NCBI GenBank assembly: GCA_948099385.1
Contig: CANUEZ040000199.1
Coordinates: forward strand, 3,420,001-3,484,000
DNA from: Fasciola hepatica
Lineage: Eukaryota; Platyhelminthes; Trematoda; Plagiorchiida; Fasciolidae
Reading direction: 5' to 3'
Length of the DNA stretch: 64,000 nt
Part shown: positions 1-13,755 of the stretch, piece by piece
Numbering within the stretch: position 1 is the first letter of the stretch
How the letters are laid out: each line of letters starts with the position of its first letter
Position numbers and translations under genes: made by a program
Notes under the pieces: model-generated
Told to the model about the DNA's origin: nothing
Seen by the model: the letters and a program-made list of their open reading frames with translations, nothing else
Databases searched by the model: none

Positions 1-904
1 TTTAAAACCAAGGCTCCTGTTGTATAAAATCCATGGAAAAATCCCTCCATCTCAAAGGAAATTGTAGAAACAGACAAAGAATAGATAAAGAAAGCAAAAT
101 AAGGCTTCCCACATATTTGGACCGAGTTTTTACCCTTCAATATTATTAGTGCTGAACACAAAGGAAACGAGTGAAGACTCGTCATATTTTGGGATTTACA
201 TTGATGACCAGAATGCTGAAATGGTTGAGTCTCCAAGGACACTTTAGATGCGAAGTTCCGTTGCCAACTGAATTAGTGTTGTCCAGAATACGTAAATCTT
301 GGATTTGCAAAGGTTCAATCTACCATTTGTTAACTACTTGATCAGTAGTTCCTGGGGATGGTCATATGCAGTAGAGAATGTCTGGTAAATTAACTGTGGT
401 ATTTATCAGAAAGCTGACGGAAATAGTCGAGGTGATCTGCAGAGTGCATTTTACAGAAATAAATTATTTTTAACCACTCAGCAATTTCTTTGTTCTAGAG
501 GCAGAATCTCAGAATAAAATTATCGAAAATGGTTGAAATCATGTACTACTTGGAATATCCTGCTCGTATCACATAAATCTAAACATCAATCAATTTACTT
601 TGAGATAATGAATTTCACCTATAACCACATCTCAAACTTTCCTGATTTGTAACTAATCATTGAGTCCTCAGTTGAGCCAACGGTACCCAGTGCAACTGAA
701 GAAATGAAAATTTTGCGGCATAACGGGAGTAAGTTTCACCGAATTTCGAGCCTCACTAGCCCTCAGGATCGGGGTGAACTTGAGGCTGGATACCAAAGAC
801 TAAGGCATCGAGGTATAATTTGAAGATGATATGGATCTAGAGTAAACGAAAAAGAGGTTCGTGCAGAAGACTAGCGAGTTTATTGTTATCTGCGAATCAA
901 AAAC
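1..904. other. No gene recognised
   Basis: AT-rich sequence with only short, stop-interrupted frames. I see no domain, RNA gene or clear repeat here. Confidence 0.5.
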
Positions 905-1735
905 CAGGAGTAGTTGTTGTGGCCATTGAGATCACCATGGGAAAATACTACAATCATCACCGAGCTCACAGTTGGAAACTGTGTTTTAGCCTTCGCGAAA
1001 CGACCGGAATGAATGCTAAGATAACCTGGGACAATTACACGTGTAACAAAACACTCACCCAACAATCAGCTACTCAGTCTTCCATTTTCAGGCACGGGGT
1101 ATAGACCACCTTGAATGCAACAATAGGGGTACACAATGTGGACGAAGATTGGTTTCGTATTGGTAAGGTGTTTACGGGAATCATACTGGCATTATCCCCC
1201 ATACCCAACCCCGTAGTCCGTGCAATCTATCACGAAAACAATAAGGATCAAGATGTTTTGTTCACTGAACGTACAGTCATGTAGGTCAGGAGGACTGAGC
1301 AAAGCAAATATTCTCCATTTGTTCATTGTTTGTCCAAATGACTGGTTTGCTTTGTTTGGTTTCCATAACGATGATTTACATCAGGTATTGTTAATTCGGC
1401 CAAAGAAGTACAACTAAGTGCCACACACGCGCCGCAAATTAATCACTAGATTATTTATTCTTCCCCCTCGCTAAAACTCACAGCAGTTCCTTATAGAAAT
1501 AGAATATTTTGGGTAAATAATAATCATCTCTCTCCCCCAAATGTTCCACATGTTCGTTTAATCCACGAATGAAAATAGTGGGGTGGGGTGGAATAGGGGA
1601 GAGCGAGGTAATCGCATGTTAGTAGGAGAGAGATTGTAGAAATGAAGTTAGGGGTAGACCGTGAAAAAGGTGAATTGCTCTATTTCATACGAGGTCCAGT
1701 AGAGAAGGAAGAAAGATCCCTCCTATATGCGGCGG
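905..1735. repeat. Dispersed repeat R1, copy 1
   Basis: This stretch aligns in the same orientation with 18545-19350. Shared anchors include the run around 1036-1095 (CACTCACCCAACAATCAGCT) and the run around 1640-1700 (AGATTGTAGAAATGAAG). The copies differ by scattered substitutions and small indels, so they are old. The short ORFs in it (883-1104, 1220-1417) are not preserved in frame between copies, which argues against coding function. Family not recognised. The second copy runs straight into a Penelope endonuclease fragment; this copy does not. Confidence 0.8.
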
Positions 1736-2589
1736 TAGTATTCAGGACGTGGGTGTATTTGTGTGCCCCACGTTGTTAGAATTTGAGAAGGAGTGAAGAA
1801 TAGTCTCGAAGAGGAGCAGATGCAATTATTAGACTGTTTTTGATGCGCGTAAGGTGGTTTCTGAAACATCGAGTAAACAATAAAAGGAGAGCGGAAAATT
1901 AAAGTCCACGAGTACCGAAAATAAAGTGGAAAAAAGTGAGTCGTCGTCAGAACTGAGATAATGGAAAAGCATAGGCCATTTTGACAATCAGTGTTCTGAG
2001 AATCGGTGCATCCATCGATGAACCGATTACAGTGCATGCTTCAAACATGAAGTGAGATCCAGTCTTCATCAGATATGCGCTATCCACTTGAATTCCACAG
2101 GCTCCGGGAAACAATAAACAGGTGAAGATCTTCATTATGTCCACTTCCGGTCGTCGGACGTAACCTCCGCTATTCGAAACAGTTCCATGATTAATAGTAT
2201 TTCTTTGCTTTTTGTTAATTTCATTCAGCCTAAGCCATTTGAGAGCTCATTTCATGCATTCAGTCATGAACCTCGCACTTCTATGCCCTGGTTTATTTTG
2301 CTACCTCCCAATATATGTTAGTCAAGTGTGAAATGAGTAGGTGCGCAAAAGTGAAGATAAGTAAAAATCGAAGTAATAGATGGAAATCATGAAGACAACG
2401 AAATCCTGAGTGTAACTACTGCACTGACCTCGAAACCTAGCCGAACCACTTAATCTGCCAAACCATCAGATAGATGGGTCCCGAGGACCGCATTCCGAAA
2501 GTCAGCCAGTTCTTAAATTATCAAATTCAAAGGTCACAATTTTTATATCATTTCGTCATGTCATCGACTGACAACCTCCACCAACCCTC
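1736..2589. other. No gene recognised
   Basis: Background sequence. A minus-strand ORF at 1947-2144 starts with a hydrophobic stretch that could pass for a signal peptide, but nothing else supports it as an exon. Confidence 0.4.
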
Positions 2590-4400
2590 TGTCTCGATAA
2601 TCCATGATCCGTCCAATCCACACTACATTCGGTAAGCAGCAGTCGGCAGAACCCTCCTTTGCAGTGCTGAAGGGATGCTCATTCCTGAGCAGACTAAAAG
2701 GATGCAGCGACTGACCAAACACTTCGATTGTCTACTGAACCGCCCCGGGGCAAGCTCTGCTAACCAAATACAAGCAATCCAGTTCGAGATCTATGACACC
2801 CACCAGGCCGAGATGATATCACAAATGTAATGCATAAGCTGAAGAATCGGAAACACCCTGGAGAATATGGCGTGGCATCGGAGTTATGGAATTCATGACC
2901 CTTACCACTGATGGAGCCATTATACACCCTGTTTTGCACAATCTGGGAAAAAGAACAGTTCTTGGCTCATTGAGGACTTCAATTTTACTCCCTCTTTCAA
3001 AGAATGGCTACAGGCCTGTGTGCGCAAACTGCCGTGCATCAGTTTATTCGACATGGCCACCAAAATATTCTTCGTGCTTTTGTTGAATCATTTCTCAGCG
3101 GTGCGCGACACGCGCACACACCCCAATCAAGGAGGCTTCCGCCGTGATAGAGGGTGCATGGACGAAATATCCACCCTTCACCGAGTATTGGAATATCAGT
3201 ACAAGTTTCAGCAACCGGCTGCGGCTTGTTTTATTATTATTTGAGCTGCCTTTGACTTAGTTGACAGATAATCGTTATGGACCATATTAAGAGCAGATGG
3301 AATGCCCCAGGAATTTTCCAGTCTACTGGTGTCGTACTACGAAGGTATGCGCGAGTTAATACGCATCTTTGAATGAGGTCCACTAGCTTTCCCCTCAAAT
3401 CCGGTGTTAGATCACACTTTCCTGTCACCATTACTGTTCAACTACACCATCGATTGAGTAATGTGTCAGCAGCTCACTGAATAATTTTGTACTTACCTGG
3501 ACACCGATTTCGCGTTCAGGGAAGCTAATACGACCCTTGGAGTTAGCCCAATTGCCATACAACCGGTATTTAATCGTACAAGATCCTTCGTAAAATCCAT
3601 GGGACGACGTCAATCCGTCAGAGACAAAGATTTTTTCGACATGCACCACACAGTTCATTCTCCCGATATACGTGAGCGGCAAACCGATTGAACACTTCTC
3701 GGCGTTCGAATATCTGGGCTTCTCGATTCTCCCGGACGGTCAAGCCAACGATGAAGTCAAGTTGTGCATTTAATGTGCCAGGATTGCGTTTCGCCAGCTT
3801 TACAATGTACTCTGATCGCGGAACGAAATCAGCCCACAGTCCAAATTCCGTGTCTTCGGAATCGCTATCCGTCCACTATTGAACTACGGTTGCGAGACGT
3901 GGTCACTACGTGTCGAGGGCATCGGAAAGCTGGTTTATGCATTTCTGACTTATAAATGCAACTATATTAGCCGCGAGGATGATGTTGCCGGAAACGTGCT
4001 TGTTCGCTTTTCGTGTTTTCTGTATATAAAGCTAGAAGTGTTTGCCTTTCGTGTCTGCGATGGATAATGAAAGTGGCTTGGCACGACATGCTTTTAGACC
4101 AAACAATAAGACCACAGTGCCCTGACATCGAAGAGCTATCAGTATTCCTCTAAAGCCGACTTCTGAAGTGATTTGGACATGTCCTGTGACGTCCAGACAA
4201 AGAGATCACAAGATAGTGCTTTTCTCCTGTTCCATGTTCCAGCTGAAAACATGGGTCAGTGTTGCCAAGTCGGACGTTAAGGGACTAGGACTCTAGTCTG
4301 TCTACGACATTCGCAACTGAAAGCAGAACTGGATTTCCCTGTGCTCACGTCTCATATCTCATCGCCGCCCAGGGGTAGGTGCCTTTCTGGACATGCACGA
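2590..4400 (+). pseudogene. RTE lineage-1 reverse transcriptase relic, copy A
   Basis: Decayed RT region of an RTE-type non-LTR retrotransposon. Translation in shifting plus-strand frames gives, in order: the linker motif LIPEQTKRM with LLNRPG (about 2675-2745), the RT segment HPNQGGFRRDRG (about 3120-3160), a motif A remnant around 3230-3270 (AAFD recognisable as A-FDLVDR), the thumb/C-terminal segment NYGCETWSLRVE (about 3880-3920) and the terminal WFGHVLRRPDKEIT (about 4165-4215). The same order and wording occur in the better preserved element at 44578-48307, so the two are one lineage. Many stops and frameshifts are present and the YxDD region is not recoverable. About 130 bp at roughly 3950-4080 interrupt the homology and look like an insertion. 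No endonuclease domain was found upstream, so the copy is probably 5' truncated. Confidence 0.85.
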
Positions 4401-7400
4401 AGCTGGCTCATCTTAGGTCGCAAGTCAACCACTCCCACCTCAATGACTCAGATTTGAATCGCGTGACCGACAGGTGCTTGAGATGCAGATTAACGCGTTG
4501 ACATGATCCCAGTGCCCCACGCCCACACAAATGTTTTGTCCGTTGCGAATGACACTTGACCCTTACGATGCACCCATTTCCAATAAGATTTGTACGAGCT
4601 AGATAAAAAATCATTGGAAACAATTGTTTGCCTTCGAAAACTGTCTGATGTTGCCAGTAGACGCCACCTTCTACATTTTTTTACATTCTGCAATCCACCA
4701 TTGTTCGCCGTCAGTTGACGATTTCCTAGTCAGTTGACATTTCTGAATTTCGCATATCTCATTGAAAGTAGCACAAAGAGGGACGGAATTTTGAGCATGT
4801 GAAAAAGAAACTGCTATCAGAGATACTCATCGGGTGACATTTGTGTTAGTGCAACCGCAGACGGTACGTGAACAGAAAGGAGCAAGTAACAAGGCGTGAT
4901 TTGTCCACAATCATGGACTAATTGAGTGAAATGTTTCGATTAATCCACGCCAGCGGTCACCGGGTGAAATGTTCTCAATCTTAGCCCAGTGTTGTGAAAA
5001 TGGGGCAGGACATCATATGAGCTTATACTGCTTCCTATGACAGAAGTTCAGAATTCGGGGCATAGCCAGATGAAACGATTGCCGTTGTCAGTGCGATCGG
5101 CGCGGATAATGAAAGGGCCCTTCTGTTTACATTTTAGAATGTCAAAAGTATTCATCTTCGGCTTAGAACTCCCAAGAAATGATCGAAATATCCATCGAAC
5201 GCACCATAAAATGCATCAATGATATCATAGGAACTGCCTTCATTTGGCACGACGAACGAGCGGAGTGGGAACGTGTGTTCGTGTTTAGGGGACATAACAC
5301 ACATCTGTTTTAAGGTTCCAGGATTTCTAGCTAGAGCAGCCTGTTGTCTTGTCAGAAATACAGTGCGAACGGTGAGTGCGATCAATTGATGTGAAAATGT
5401 GGACTGAATATTTGAGTTAGATTTGTGGACTACCTTAGAAATACGATTTATTCGGAGCTGCAATAACCCGCGACCTCAAACTAAAGAAAGGAAAATTAGC
5501 AAGATCCATTTGCACGGAGGATGCCAGAGATTACAGTCAACCACATAGCAGAAGGAGTTTTTGTGAACCACAATCGTGCCTTTAAACACAATGGTCCGAC
5601 CCACAGGGTAGTGTGGCGTTAAACGAGCACGGGACGGTAAAAAACGTCTGGTCTCCCAATGAGCCCTGATTGTTCTACATGTTCCTTCTTGTCTTTTCGA
5701 TCAGTTTTTCTTATGTAGTCCTTAACCGTGTGCAATCAATGGAGCAAGCTGAAAATGGATGAGGCAGTATTCTTTTGGCTGGGGGCTGGCGAGAATTAGC
5801 TGGCGATATATTTCACTCCGGTGTAAGGAATTCCACTACCGTCTAGAATGTTATTCGTCATTCTGAATTCTAGTAACGGGTAGCCAAACGAACGGATCCC
5901 AAATCAAAACGAAGTCAATCCAAGATTCGGCGAAGCTAGAAGTATGCGGCCGAAATGATTACCAAACAAGAACCAAAGTCCGACAATGCTCAAGATCGAA
6001 GTCGATTAAGAAAACAAAGTCAAGTCAGGTCGAAAATTTGCCACGGTCAAATGTGCTGAATGATGTGTGTTGTACAATGGATGAGTTTCAATGTAGATTT
6101 CATGTTCTTGGGGAACAGGCATATGTGTAAATGTTCGCTAAGAATTTTTCCCATGTATGACATAGAGGAGTCCCATGCAAACCAAACCTACGTTCATCTG
6201 GTGAAGGTTCCTTCACTGGTGAAGTACTTTTCCTACTCAAGGGAATGGTGACTAGAACCGTATTTTATCGAGCAACTGGTTCGAAGTTAATGGACTTCTT
6301 CTGGTCTCCACCCATTGACCACTGAGGCATGAATGCAGCTCCGACAAAGGAAAGTCATCTTGTATGGCTCTTGGTCTAATGGAATGAAACAAACGACCCC
6401 ACCATATAAAAATACAGTCTGATTGTGATGAGTCCTTGGAACTATCGGATGGGTGCTTCACATCGACTCTTAGAAATCATTAATAGGGTTTATCTGTTGA
6501 GTCCCACCTAGGATTGGAACTCTGGTTGAACCGTTGTGAGTCGAACACCTTATTCTGGACTTTCGGGGCTGTGTCTGAACGGTTCGAAATGGGAATTCTT
6601 TTTAATACTCTCGAAAAAATCAGTTGCAATTATCCGAATATACGTTTTCTAAATATTTGTGAAAATGGGTGTCAGTTTTACCTAAGGCAGTTGATTTTCA
6701 ACGGCCTCGAAAAAGAACGAATGTCAGTGTAATAAACTTAGAAATTTGCTGTACAAGGTCAAGTTTCCGTAATTAGTGAACTGATTAGGTTGGAGGCATC
6801 CATGTTGTCTTCCAATTAATGTAAGTGTAGGAGTTAGAGTGTTTGTAACGGACTGGGCTTGAATTCGTCCTTCATAAGTCGATCGTACGATATGATATTT
6901 TGGCCAGTTCTGAGTTTCTGAGAAGACTGAAAGGTGCGGGTGTATGACATGACGTTTGAAGTTTGATAGGAACAATAACAATATTCAGATTAATCGCAAA
7001 GTGAACATGCTTGGCAAAAGAGTATGGAAGCTCAACAGCCGCAGTGACTTGGAAATGTACGGTATGTCTCATCAACGGCGCTCTGGAAATTACGGTGTAG
7101 AGTGGTAGGTAATCTGAACAACCTCAGAGGAAGCTATGAATACGGGATAAAATCAATGACACATCAAGATACGGATTGTCTCGTTTAGAGAGATTCGTAA
7201 CAGACCCTCAATGGAGAGAGATTGTTGGTTACCAGAATGAGAACAAATGTGGTAATAAATCATCTGTAGACCTAAGCTAGTGAAAGATGGCTGCTCAGCA
7301 AGGCATCGCATTCTCGATTTTTGAGAGGAAGTGTCTCGTGGTTATGGACTGAATGATTTTTCAAATAATATTTAAAAATAAGAGAACAGGATTTACTGAG

Positions 7401-10400
7401 AGTTGTATGAAACACCATTCTCAGGAAGGGGATGTAAATGATCACACGACAAGCAGTGGGAAAGTGTGCCGAAAAAAGATGTGGAAAGCTTTATAGCGAA
7501 ATATGAGTGAGTGCATGTGCCCATGATTTCAGGATGATCGTTGTCATGTTGTTCGTACTTCATTTTTGGTGTGTTCAGTTTATTGATCAGAATGCTCTCT
7601 GCAATCTCCCCTGATTCCAAACATTTTGCATTCCCAAACACTTGAATGGAAACTTATCCATATCCTGGAACCTGCTTGTAGTGGCTGTATTGCCTGACAA
7701 CACACGATACTTGCAGTCGATATTAATTCTGCTCACATTGTTGTTCTCGTTCTAATAAATGCTGTGCATTCAACATACACCGCTCATGCACGGTTTTAAC
7801 ACAATCGATCAACAGTCTCAGTACAAATACCAGTGACAAAATTGGTCATTCGAGGAGTCAAATTGTCAGCCTTTAGACTGAGCAAGTTTATTTTGAAAAT
7901 CAATGAAGAATTTTGATGGTTAGAGCAAGATTGTCAAACCACCTTGCATTATCTAACTATGCGCACTTGTTCGTGTGAAATCACCTAACCAATCTGATAA
8001 GACAGTTATTTCTGCATTCGTATAATAAACTTATGCCAGCAATATGCCAACATTTCAGCGATAACACAAGAACGAAAAAAAATCACGAATGTCAAAATAT
8101 CTAGAATTTTTCAATAAATAAGATCAATTGAAGGGAATCTAGTTGGTCCGGGGATTCAGTAAGGAAGTGGACTAAAGAAGCTGCGGCACAAAGCATGTAT
8201 CTTTTGGATTGGTAGCAAAGGGATGAACAATCAGGTGAATTTGAAGTCAGTCAATTATTGTTTTCCTGCAATCTTTATTCCTGCTAATACAAGAACTATC
8301 GGGTAAACTGGTTTCTATGTATAATATGACATCAACGCTTTACGACACTTTGAATAAAGTACCAAAGGACTGTGTCACAAACAGAGTTTTAGATAGGGGT
8401 GTCACCTAATTGTTGAAGTCCTCATCACGGTCGAAAATCAATATTTTTGAAAGTGTTTATAGTCACAGATTTGGAAATGTACGTCATTTCAGAATGACAG
8501 TGTACAACGAACCCTATAGAGATTTTATCGATGGTAGGATTTTTATGCAGAAATAATGTCAACTTTATTATCATTGCTCATCTAGAGTAGTCAAACCAAT
8601 CAACCTAATGCCTAATTTTGTTAGGGTTTTTTTCCCAAATAATCTTTGAATGCTGTCTTTGCTCGATAAATACATTCAGGAAATGTTGAATACTGCACTT
8701 TGCCGCTGAATATCCAGCCCCTAGTGAACAGAACATATATTTGTCTTTAACTTATGTGATTTATGTGCCTCTTGGAAACTGTGAATTTTAGCACTAACAG
8801 AATAGCTCACCGCTGTTCAAACTTCTGAGTTATTAAACAAAACTTTTCCAGACAACTAAACCTTTCTCCTCTCGATCCATACCTCCTTGCATAACCAAAT
8901 ACAAATATCTGCATTTCCATACGGGGCACAAGCATTGGCCGAATTCCTTGACAGTTTTAAATTTAATCGTGATTTTCATCCCATTGATTGGATGATGTAG
9001 CAAGTCTAGATCTCTTTTGACTGAATTGAGGACGTATGTCTGAACGAAAGTCACATGAAATACAAATATAAGTACAAATGCAAGGCTTCTGTAAGACGTC
9101 ACTCTGTCCCGATAAAACAAGAAATACCCACAGTTAATATACCATGTACTCACTCGTCTTTCTGTACCACGAATTTCAAACTTCTTGGACCACAGTGAGC
9201 TGGGTAGAAAACACTCAAACTCTCATTTCCACTTTGTAGGAAAAAGCAGCCTGGTGTAAAAGAAGCTGTTGTTATTTTATCTGTTAATGTCTTCTTTCAA
9301 TCCTACCCTACTGGGCTCTCATAATCCTTCATGGTTAACCTGTCAAAGATGTTAACGCAGCACACCATAACTTGACAATTATCAGCTATGCATCTTCGAT
9401 TACCCTGGGACTCACTTGTGGAAAATCATCATGAGGTTTATTGCAAACCACACATCTCACCGCTACCATGAATTATACGCATGCTGCTTGCATCCCCTTA
9501 CACTTTCCGCTATTAGAGTTATCCCCTACCCTGAATGAATGTTCATCACAACTCTATAGTGAATTATTTAGCACTTGTTCCAGTTGATAATGTGAGTCAC
9601 AGAGGGAATTTAAGTTGAAATTAGTGACCGAAATTTTCCCATCAACACTCAAGTTGAGCTTATTTCAAATTGAAATACTTAGATTTGTCTCCTTCGTCTA
9701 ACTGAATAGTGAATTCATTATTTAACAGAATACCTGAACAAAATAAACTCAAATAAAATGAACCAGAATATAAAGAATTCTCAGAATTCTTTACATCACT
9801 GGGTCACCAGTGACCAAAGCCCTCTTTAGTATGATCTATAATACCCAACGTCATATCATTTTATTCGTTTCTATTTCGCGACAATGATGGTTTGACTACC
9901 GTCAGTCATGCTGATATATCATTGGTGACCGAACTCTAAACGATTTATTATAGCTCAAAACGGAAGATTTAGGTAACCCAACCATCTGCATTACAACAAC
10001 GATTGACTGAATTCCCTTTGAAATAAGCAGTATATTCCGCGTGAGTAAGCCACAGGACATTTCAGTTTGCAGTCAATGTGCCCTTACTGAGCATGAGTTC
10101 GGAAGGACGATAACTCAGTATCGGATAAATCTTAGTCACCCCAATAAAATCCATCATATTTCTGTTTGATCAGACCTCATCAAGCAAAAAATCCTGAAGC
10201 GCGATACCGTCTCATTTTCCTCTTATTGATCCCAACAACATAGTGCGCTGTTAGTTCTTACGTCACCATCATCACTTTCAACGTACAGTGTCAAACAACA
10301 TTTCTCACAACATTGCACGTAGAAACATAAAGTAAAAGTACTCAAGATGAACGGGGAGTGGATTTACAGGGGTGGGGCAAGTAAACAACACCCTAGTAGC

Positions 10401-10439
10401 CAACACAAGGAATACACAGTCTAACTGTACAAAAGCACA
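4401..10439. other. About 6 kb without a recognised gene
   Basis: AT-rich sequence with only short ORFs. The longest (8833-9153, minus, 106 codons) has one hydrophobic stretch but no motif I know. At 7393-7641 (minus) the string ESILINKLNTPKM faintly resembles the segment after the GIY-YIG domain in some Penelope elements, but no GIY-YIG motif is next to it. The 3' tail of the RTE relic may extend to about 4540. Confidence 0.5.
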
Positions 10440-13235
10440 TTGAAAAATCAGTCCGATTCAACAAAAAGTGACAACAGGATAGCCACTGTTCACATTTTGA
10501 AGCCATATCCTTCAGTGTCTCCAGCTAACTGGTTGAGGAATCTTTTGGGCCTTAACAACGAAGATGTGAGGCAATTACTTTTCCTAAGCTCGCTATACGT
10601 TGTCTCACTCGCCGTTGCCAAGTCATCCATTGACCTCCATGTGGCTCTTTTCAATCCCGAGAAAGAAAGAAACGGGGTAGACGTGTGTTGGCCACAAGCA
10701 ACAAGTGTCCCAACCAACGAAGTCTACTAAGCTGGATACGCTGTGATTCAGTATTCTAGGAACTGGTTTCCGATACTCTATTTCTGACCTTAGCACTGCT
10801 CACCCGGTCATTCCATCCAGTCTTAGCGATACTACGTAAACATCGCTGGTCGAAAGTCTCAAGGCGGCGAACATCTTCCTTACGCAGACTCCATGGTTTG
10901 CAGCTATAGAACAAAACTGGGGGCACCAAGGCACAGTCCAAACGAACTTTCAACTGGTTGACGTCGCCACTGCTTCACTCCAGAGTATTCCGCTCGAGCT
11001 TTGGATATAAGCTTGCTCACCTCCACTTCATTGCTCCCATTCGTCACTACACTGCTACAGAGATAAAAGGAGCGGTGCACGATTAATAATTCCTCATATC
11101 AATCATCAAGCTCGAAATCGATGTAGTCCGGTCTTGTAACATCACTTACCCTTTGAAGGTGCAAAGCGCATGCCGAATGGAGCTATAGCTCTAGTGAGTC
11201 TATCTTGTGCATATTGCGCATGTTTCTTGCATTCAAACTAGCAGAAACGTTTGCCAACATGATCTTGGTCACATGGCCTTTCACAGTTTGCCAGTTCAAA
11301 GCCTATATCTGGAAGACTTAGTAAGGCGTTCTCCATTATCTCGTCCATGAAGAAGTCAATCAAAAATGGGAAAATGGGATACCCTTGTCGAATACCGCTT
11401 GTCGTTTTGAACGGACTGGATAGTTCCTTGTAAACCCTCAAGCAGCCAGAAGTATGAGGGTACAATGATCTCAGTAGACTTAAAATCCATTGTGGCATTT
11501 CTTTTCGGCAAAAAACACTAAATAGCTCTATTCAGTCAACTGAGTTGAGGAAAACCATTATTGTCGGTCAACGGTATATGCGACGCGTTTCGGGTAATTG
11601 GCGAAGAGTAAAAAACCTGGTCGATGCATTATCGAGCTGGGTGGAATCCCACCTGCTGTTTGCAGGCAACTTTCTAGCGAGCCGGTGTCAGACGAAGCAG
11701 CAAAATCGAGGCCTATACCTTGGTGATTATCAGAATTAAACGAATACCATGATGATCACTACAGTCATTGCGTATTCCCTTCTTGAAGATGAGTAAAATC
11801 AAATGTCACAAGCAAGACGGTAATTGGTTCAATCAAGGCATCTCCATTCAGTTTGAAAAGAATTGGAAGAAGCTTGTCAAGACCGGCCGCTATTCGACGC
11901 TTTGGTAGTCGAACGCTATGTCCTTATTTAACCTCTGGTTGGGGCTCTAGTGATACTCCCCAAGGAATCACAGTTGTTGACGTCGGAGTAACTATATAGC
12001 GCGCGGCCAGCCAAAGTGCTGCTTGAAAAATTCAGCCCAACGGGACAGACTTTGCTCTTCGTTGTGGCTAGAGGCCGCGATCAGTGACGCTCTGGCATTC
12101 ATAAACTTTATTCATCGACTTCATCCCTTGAATGTAGTTTTCCTCTTACTCTTTCCTCCTTCATTGTTTCCTTTCGAGGTTGCCACCGGGAGATAACAAC
12201 CAAAGCCACCGCACCCAGTGCATGATTAATGGTTGTCTGAACTGAACTGAACTTTGTCATGAATAGACTCACTATCTCTTTCGCATTTCGTTTCACAGAC
12301 CGGGGTTTGCCATCCACTGGTGTCGCGAATAAGTTTGAACATTCTTCGACGGTTACCTGAAACAGCTGCAATTTCCATTTCTTCGACTACCATGACCCAC
12401 CAATTTTCACCATCCATCTTAAGGCTTTTTGTGACTTGCATTTCGAAAACCGATGTTTTACTCCAGTAGACTCAACGCCTCTTGAGAAACCTGGAGTCAT
12501 CAGTGGACATCGGATCTAGGACATGAAGAGAATCCTGCTGCCACGTGTATTGCCTGTCTGATTTGGGCTCAGTTCTTGTCTGCACTACTGTTCTTCGTAG
12601 ATCCCAGCTCACGTGATAGCTCCTTTTCTCAATGTGTGCGAACTTCTGGAGCAGATAAGCTTTATACGGCTAACTGAGTTCGTGGTTCACGTCGACAACC
12701 ATGGAGCTGTAGCGCAAGTTACACTCAATCTAACGCGCGATCCGACTTCATCTATTTGGACCAGTAGAATCTACAGTTCTGAACAGAAACTGAGCCACCA
12801 ACAGCTTACTGCAACATGCTCAATCTGACCGAGCTTACCTGTAGCATTAGAGCACAATATTGCTGTGCGATGCCAACAGTGTTGGGAATTCTAATCAGAT
12901 AGGAATAAAAAATGTCTGTGCAAAACTGGAGAAGTCCATCCCTGTTTTCTGTACGCTGAGTGAGTAAGGCAAACACCTACCTAAGGAAACCTCTGACACA
13001 TCAAGTTTGCTAACTTGTGCATCAAAGCACCAACTAGCACTACAATTTCGGAGCCATTGCTCTTGCGAAAAAGACTGATGTGTTCGTCACAGAACCCGTC
13101 GTTCTGAATGTCAGAACTGCAGTCTGTTGGAGCTTATGCCGAGACCACCAACAAGCTGCGCTTAACACAGCTATCTTTTGGAACGCCAACTGACCCCCGG
13201 AGTCTAACAGCTCATAAATGACCATTATTCGAAAT
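10440..13235 (-). pseudogene. RTE lineage-2 endonuclease/RT relic, copy B
   Basis: Decayed EN-RT polyprotein of an RTE-type retrotransposon, read from 13235 down to 10440 in changing frames. Endonuclease-like pieces: TENRDGLLQFCTD (about 12945-12910) and VQNCRFYWSK (about 12800-12770). Linker: AAVSGNRRRMFKLIRDTSGW (within 12441-12226) and AASSHNEEQSLSRWAEFFKQ (about 12075-12015). RT: the palm segment at 11498-11238 has GIRQGYPIFPFLIDF (motif B), but the YADD motif expected just after it is lost. C-terminal: RKEDVRRLETFDQRCLRSIA (within 10953-10756), then RLRWLGHLL and LETLKDMASK to about 10475. At least six in-frame stops. Its wording differs from the lineage-1 copies and agrees with the relic at 49943-50980. 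Inert. Confidence 0.85.
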
Positions 13236-13363
13236 CCAGTCTATACGGCAGCTTTACCTTTGTCAGTCAATACTACAACAACACCATGTTGACCCACAGC
13301 TCTAGCTGCTTCGTTTCCTGAAGTGTGCAGGAAATACCTCGACGAGATACAAGGAGGAGTTAC

Positions 13364-13626
13364 CATGATGTTCTGATCGCTGAGCTTGGCATTTAGATCG
13401 CAAACGTTTCATCACCAGTCGAGGTGACATCGTCAGTGCATGTGCGCTGTTGGTAGTGACCTCTTTTATTTATAGGTTTGTCATTAGTCCTGACCTTGAG
13501 CTTCGTAGACGACGTTGTGCCCAAGGCTCGACGTTCGTTTTCCGGCTTCGCCTCTAAGAACTTGACCTTTGACCTTTGACGGCTGACGTCCCGTTCGTTG
13601 AGCTTGATTTCTTTTCGCTTTGTGCT
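13364..13626 (+). repeat. Left inverted-repeat arm beside Penelope endonuclease
   Basis: Two blocks, 13364-13391 and 13536-13626, match the reverse complement of 14303-14186. The right arm is continuous, so relative to it the left arm has about 145 extra bases (13392-13535), or the right arm has lost them. Penelope elements are known to carry terminal repeats (pLTRs) in direct or inverted arrangement, which fits this layout. Confidence 0.8.
13406..13436 (-). ncRNA. Weak hammerhead-ribozyme-like core
   Basis: On the minus strand CTGACGA (13436-13430) is followed by a potential stem GTCACC/GGTGAT (13428-13423 with 13416-13411, loop TCGACT) and then GAAAC (13410-13406). CUGANGA-stem II-GAAA is the hammerhead core pattern, and Penelope-like elements are known to carry hammerheads in their terminal repeats. 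One extra T sits before stem II, and I could not find convincing stems I and III or a UH cleavage site, so this may be chance or a decayed motif. Confidence 0.2.
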
Positions 13627-13755
13627 TTTGTTTCCAATTTTGATATTTTAATTCTCGGAGAGTCAGTTCCGAAGATGTGTGAGTGTAAAAAATTCAGATT
13701 CAATGATACGGGTTGAGTGATTTTGGTCCACTAATTCCGCTTCTGACAATCTCGG

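Noticed and set aside
1947..2144. Possible secreted-protein first exon
   Set aside because: Only a hydrophobic start; no downstream exon or conserved motif.
7393..7641. Possible Penelope endonuclease C-terminus (ESILINKLNTPKM)
   Set aside because: The resemblance is short and no GIY-YIG core, HEH motif or neighbouring RT is visible.
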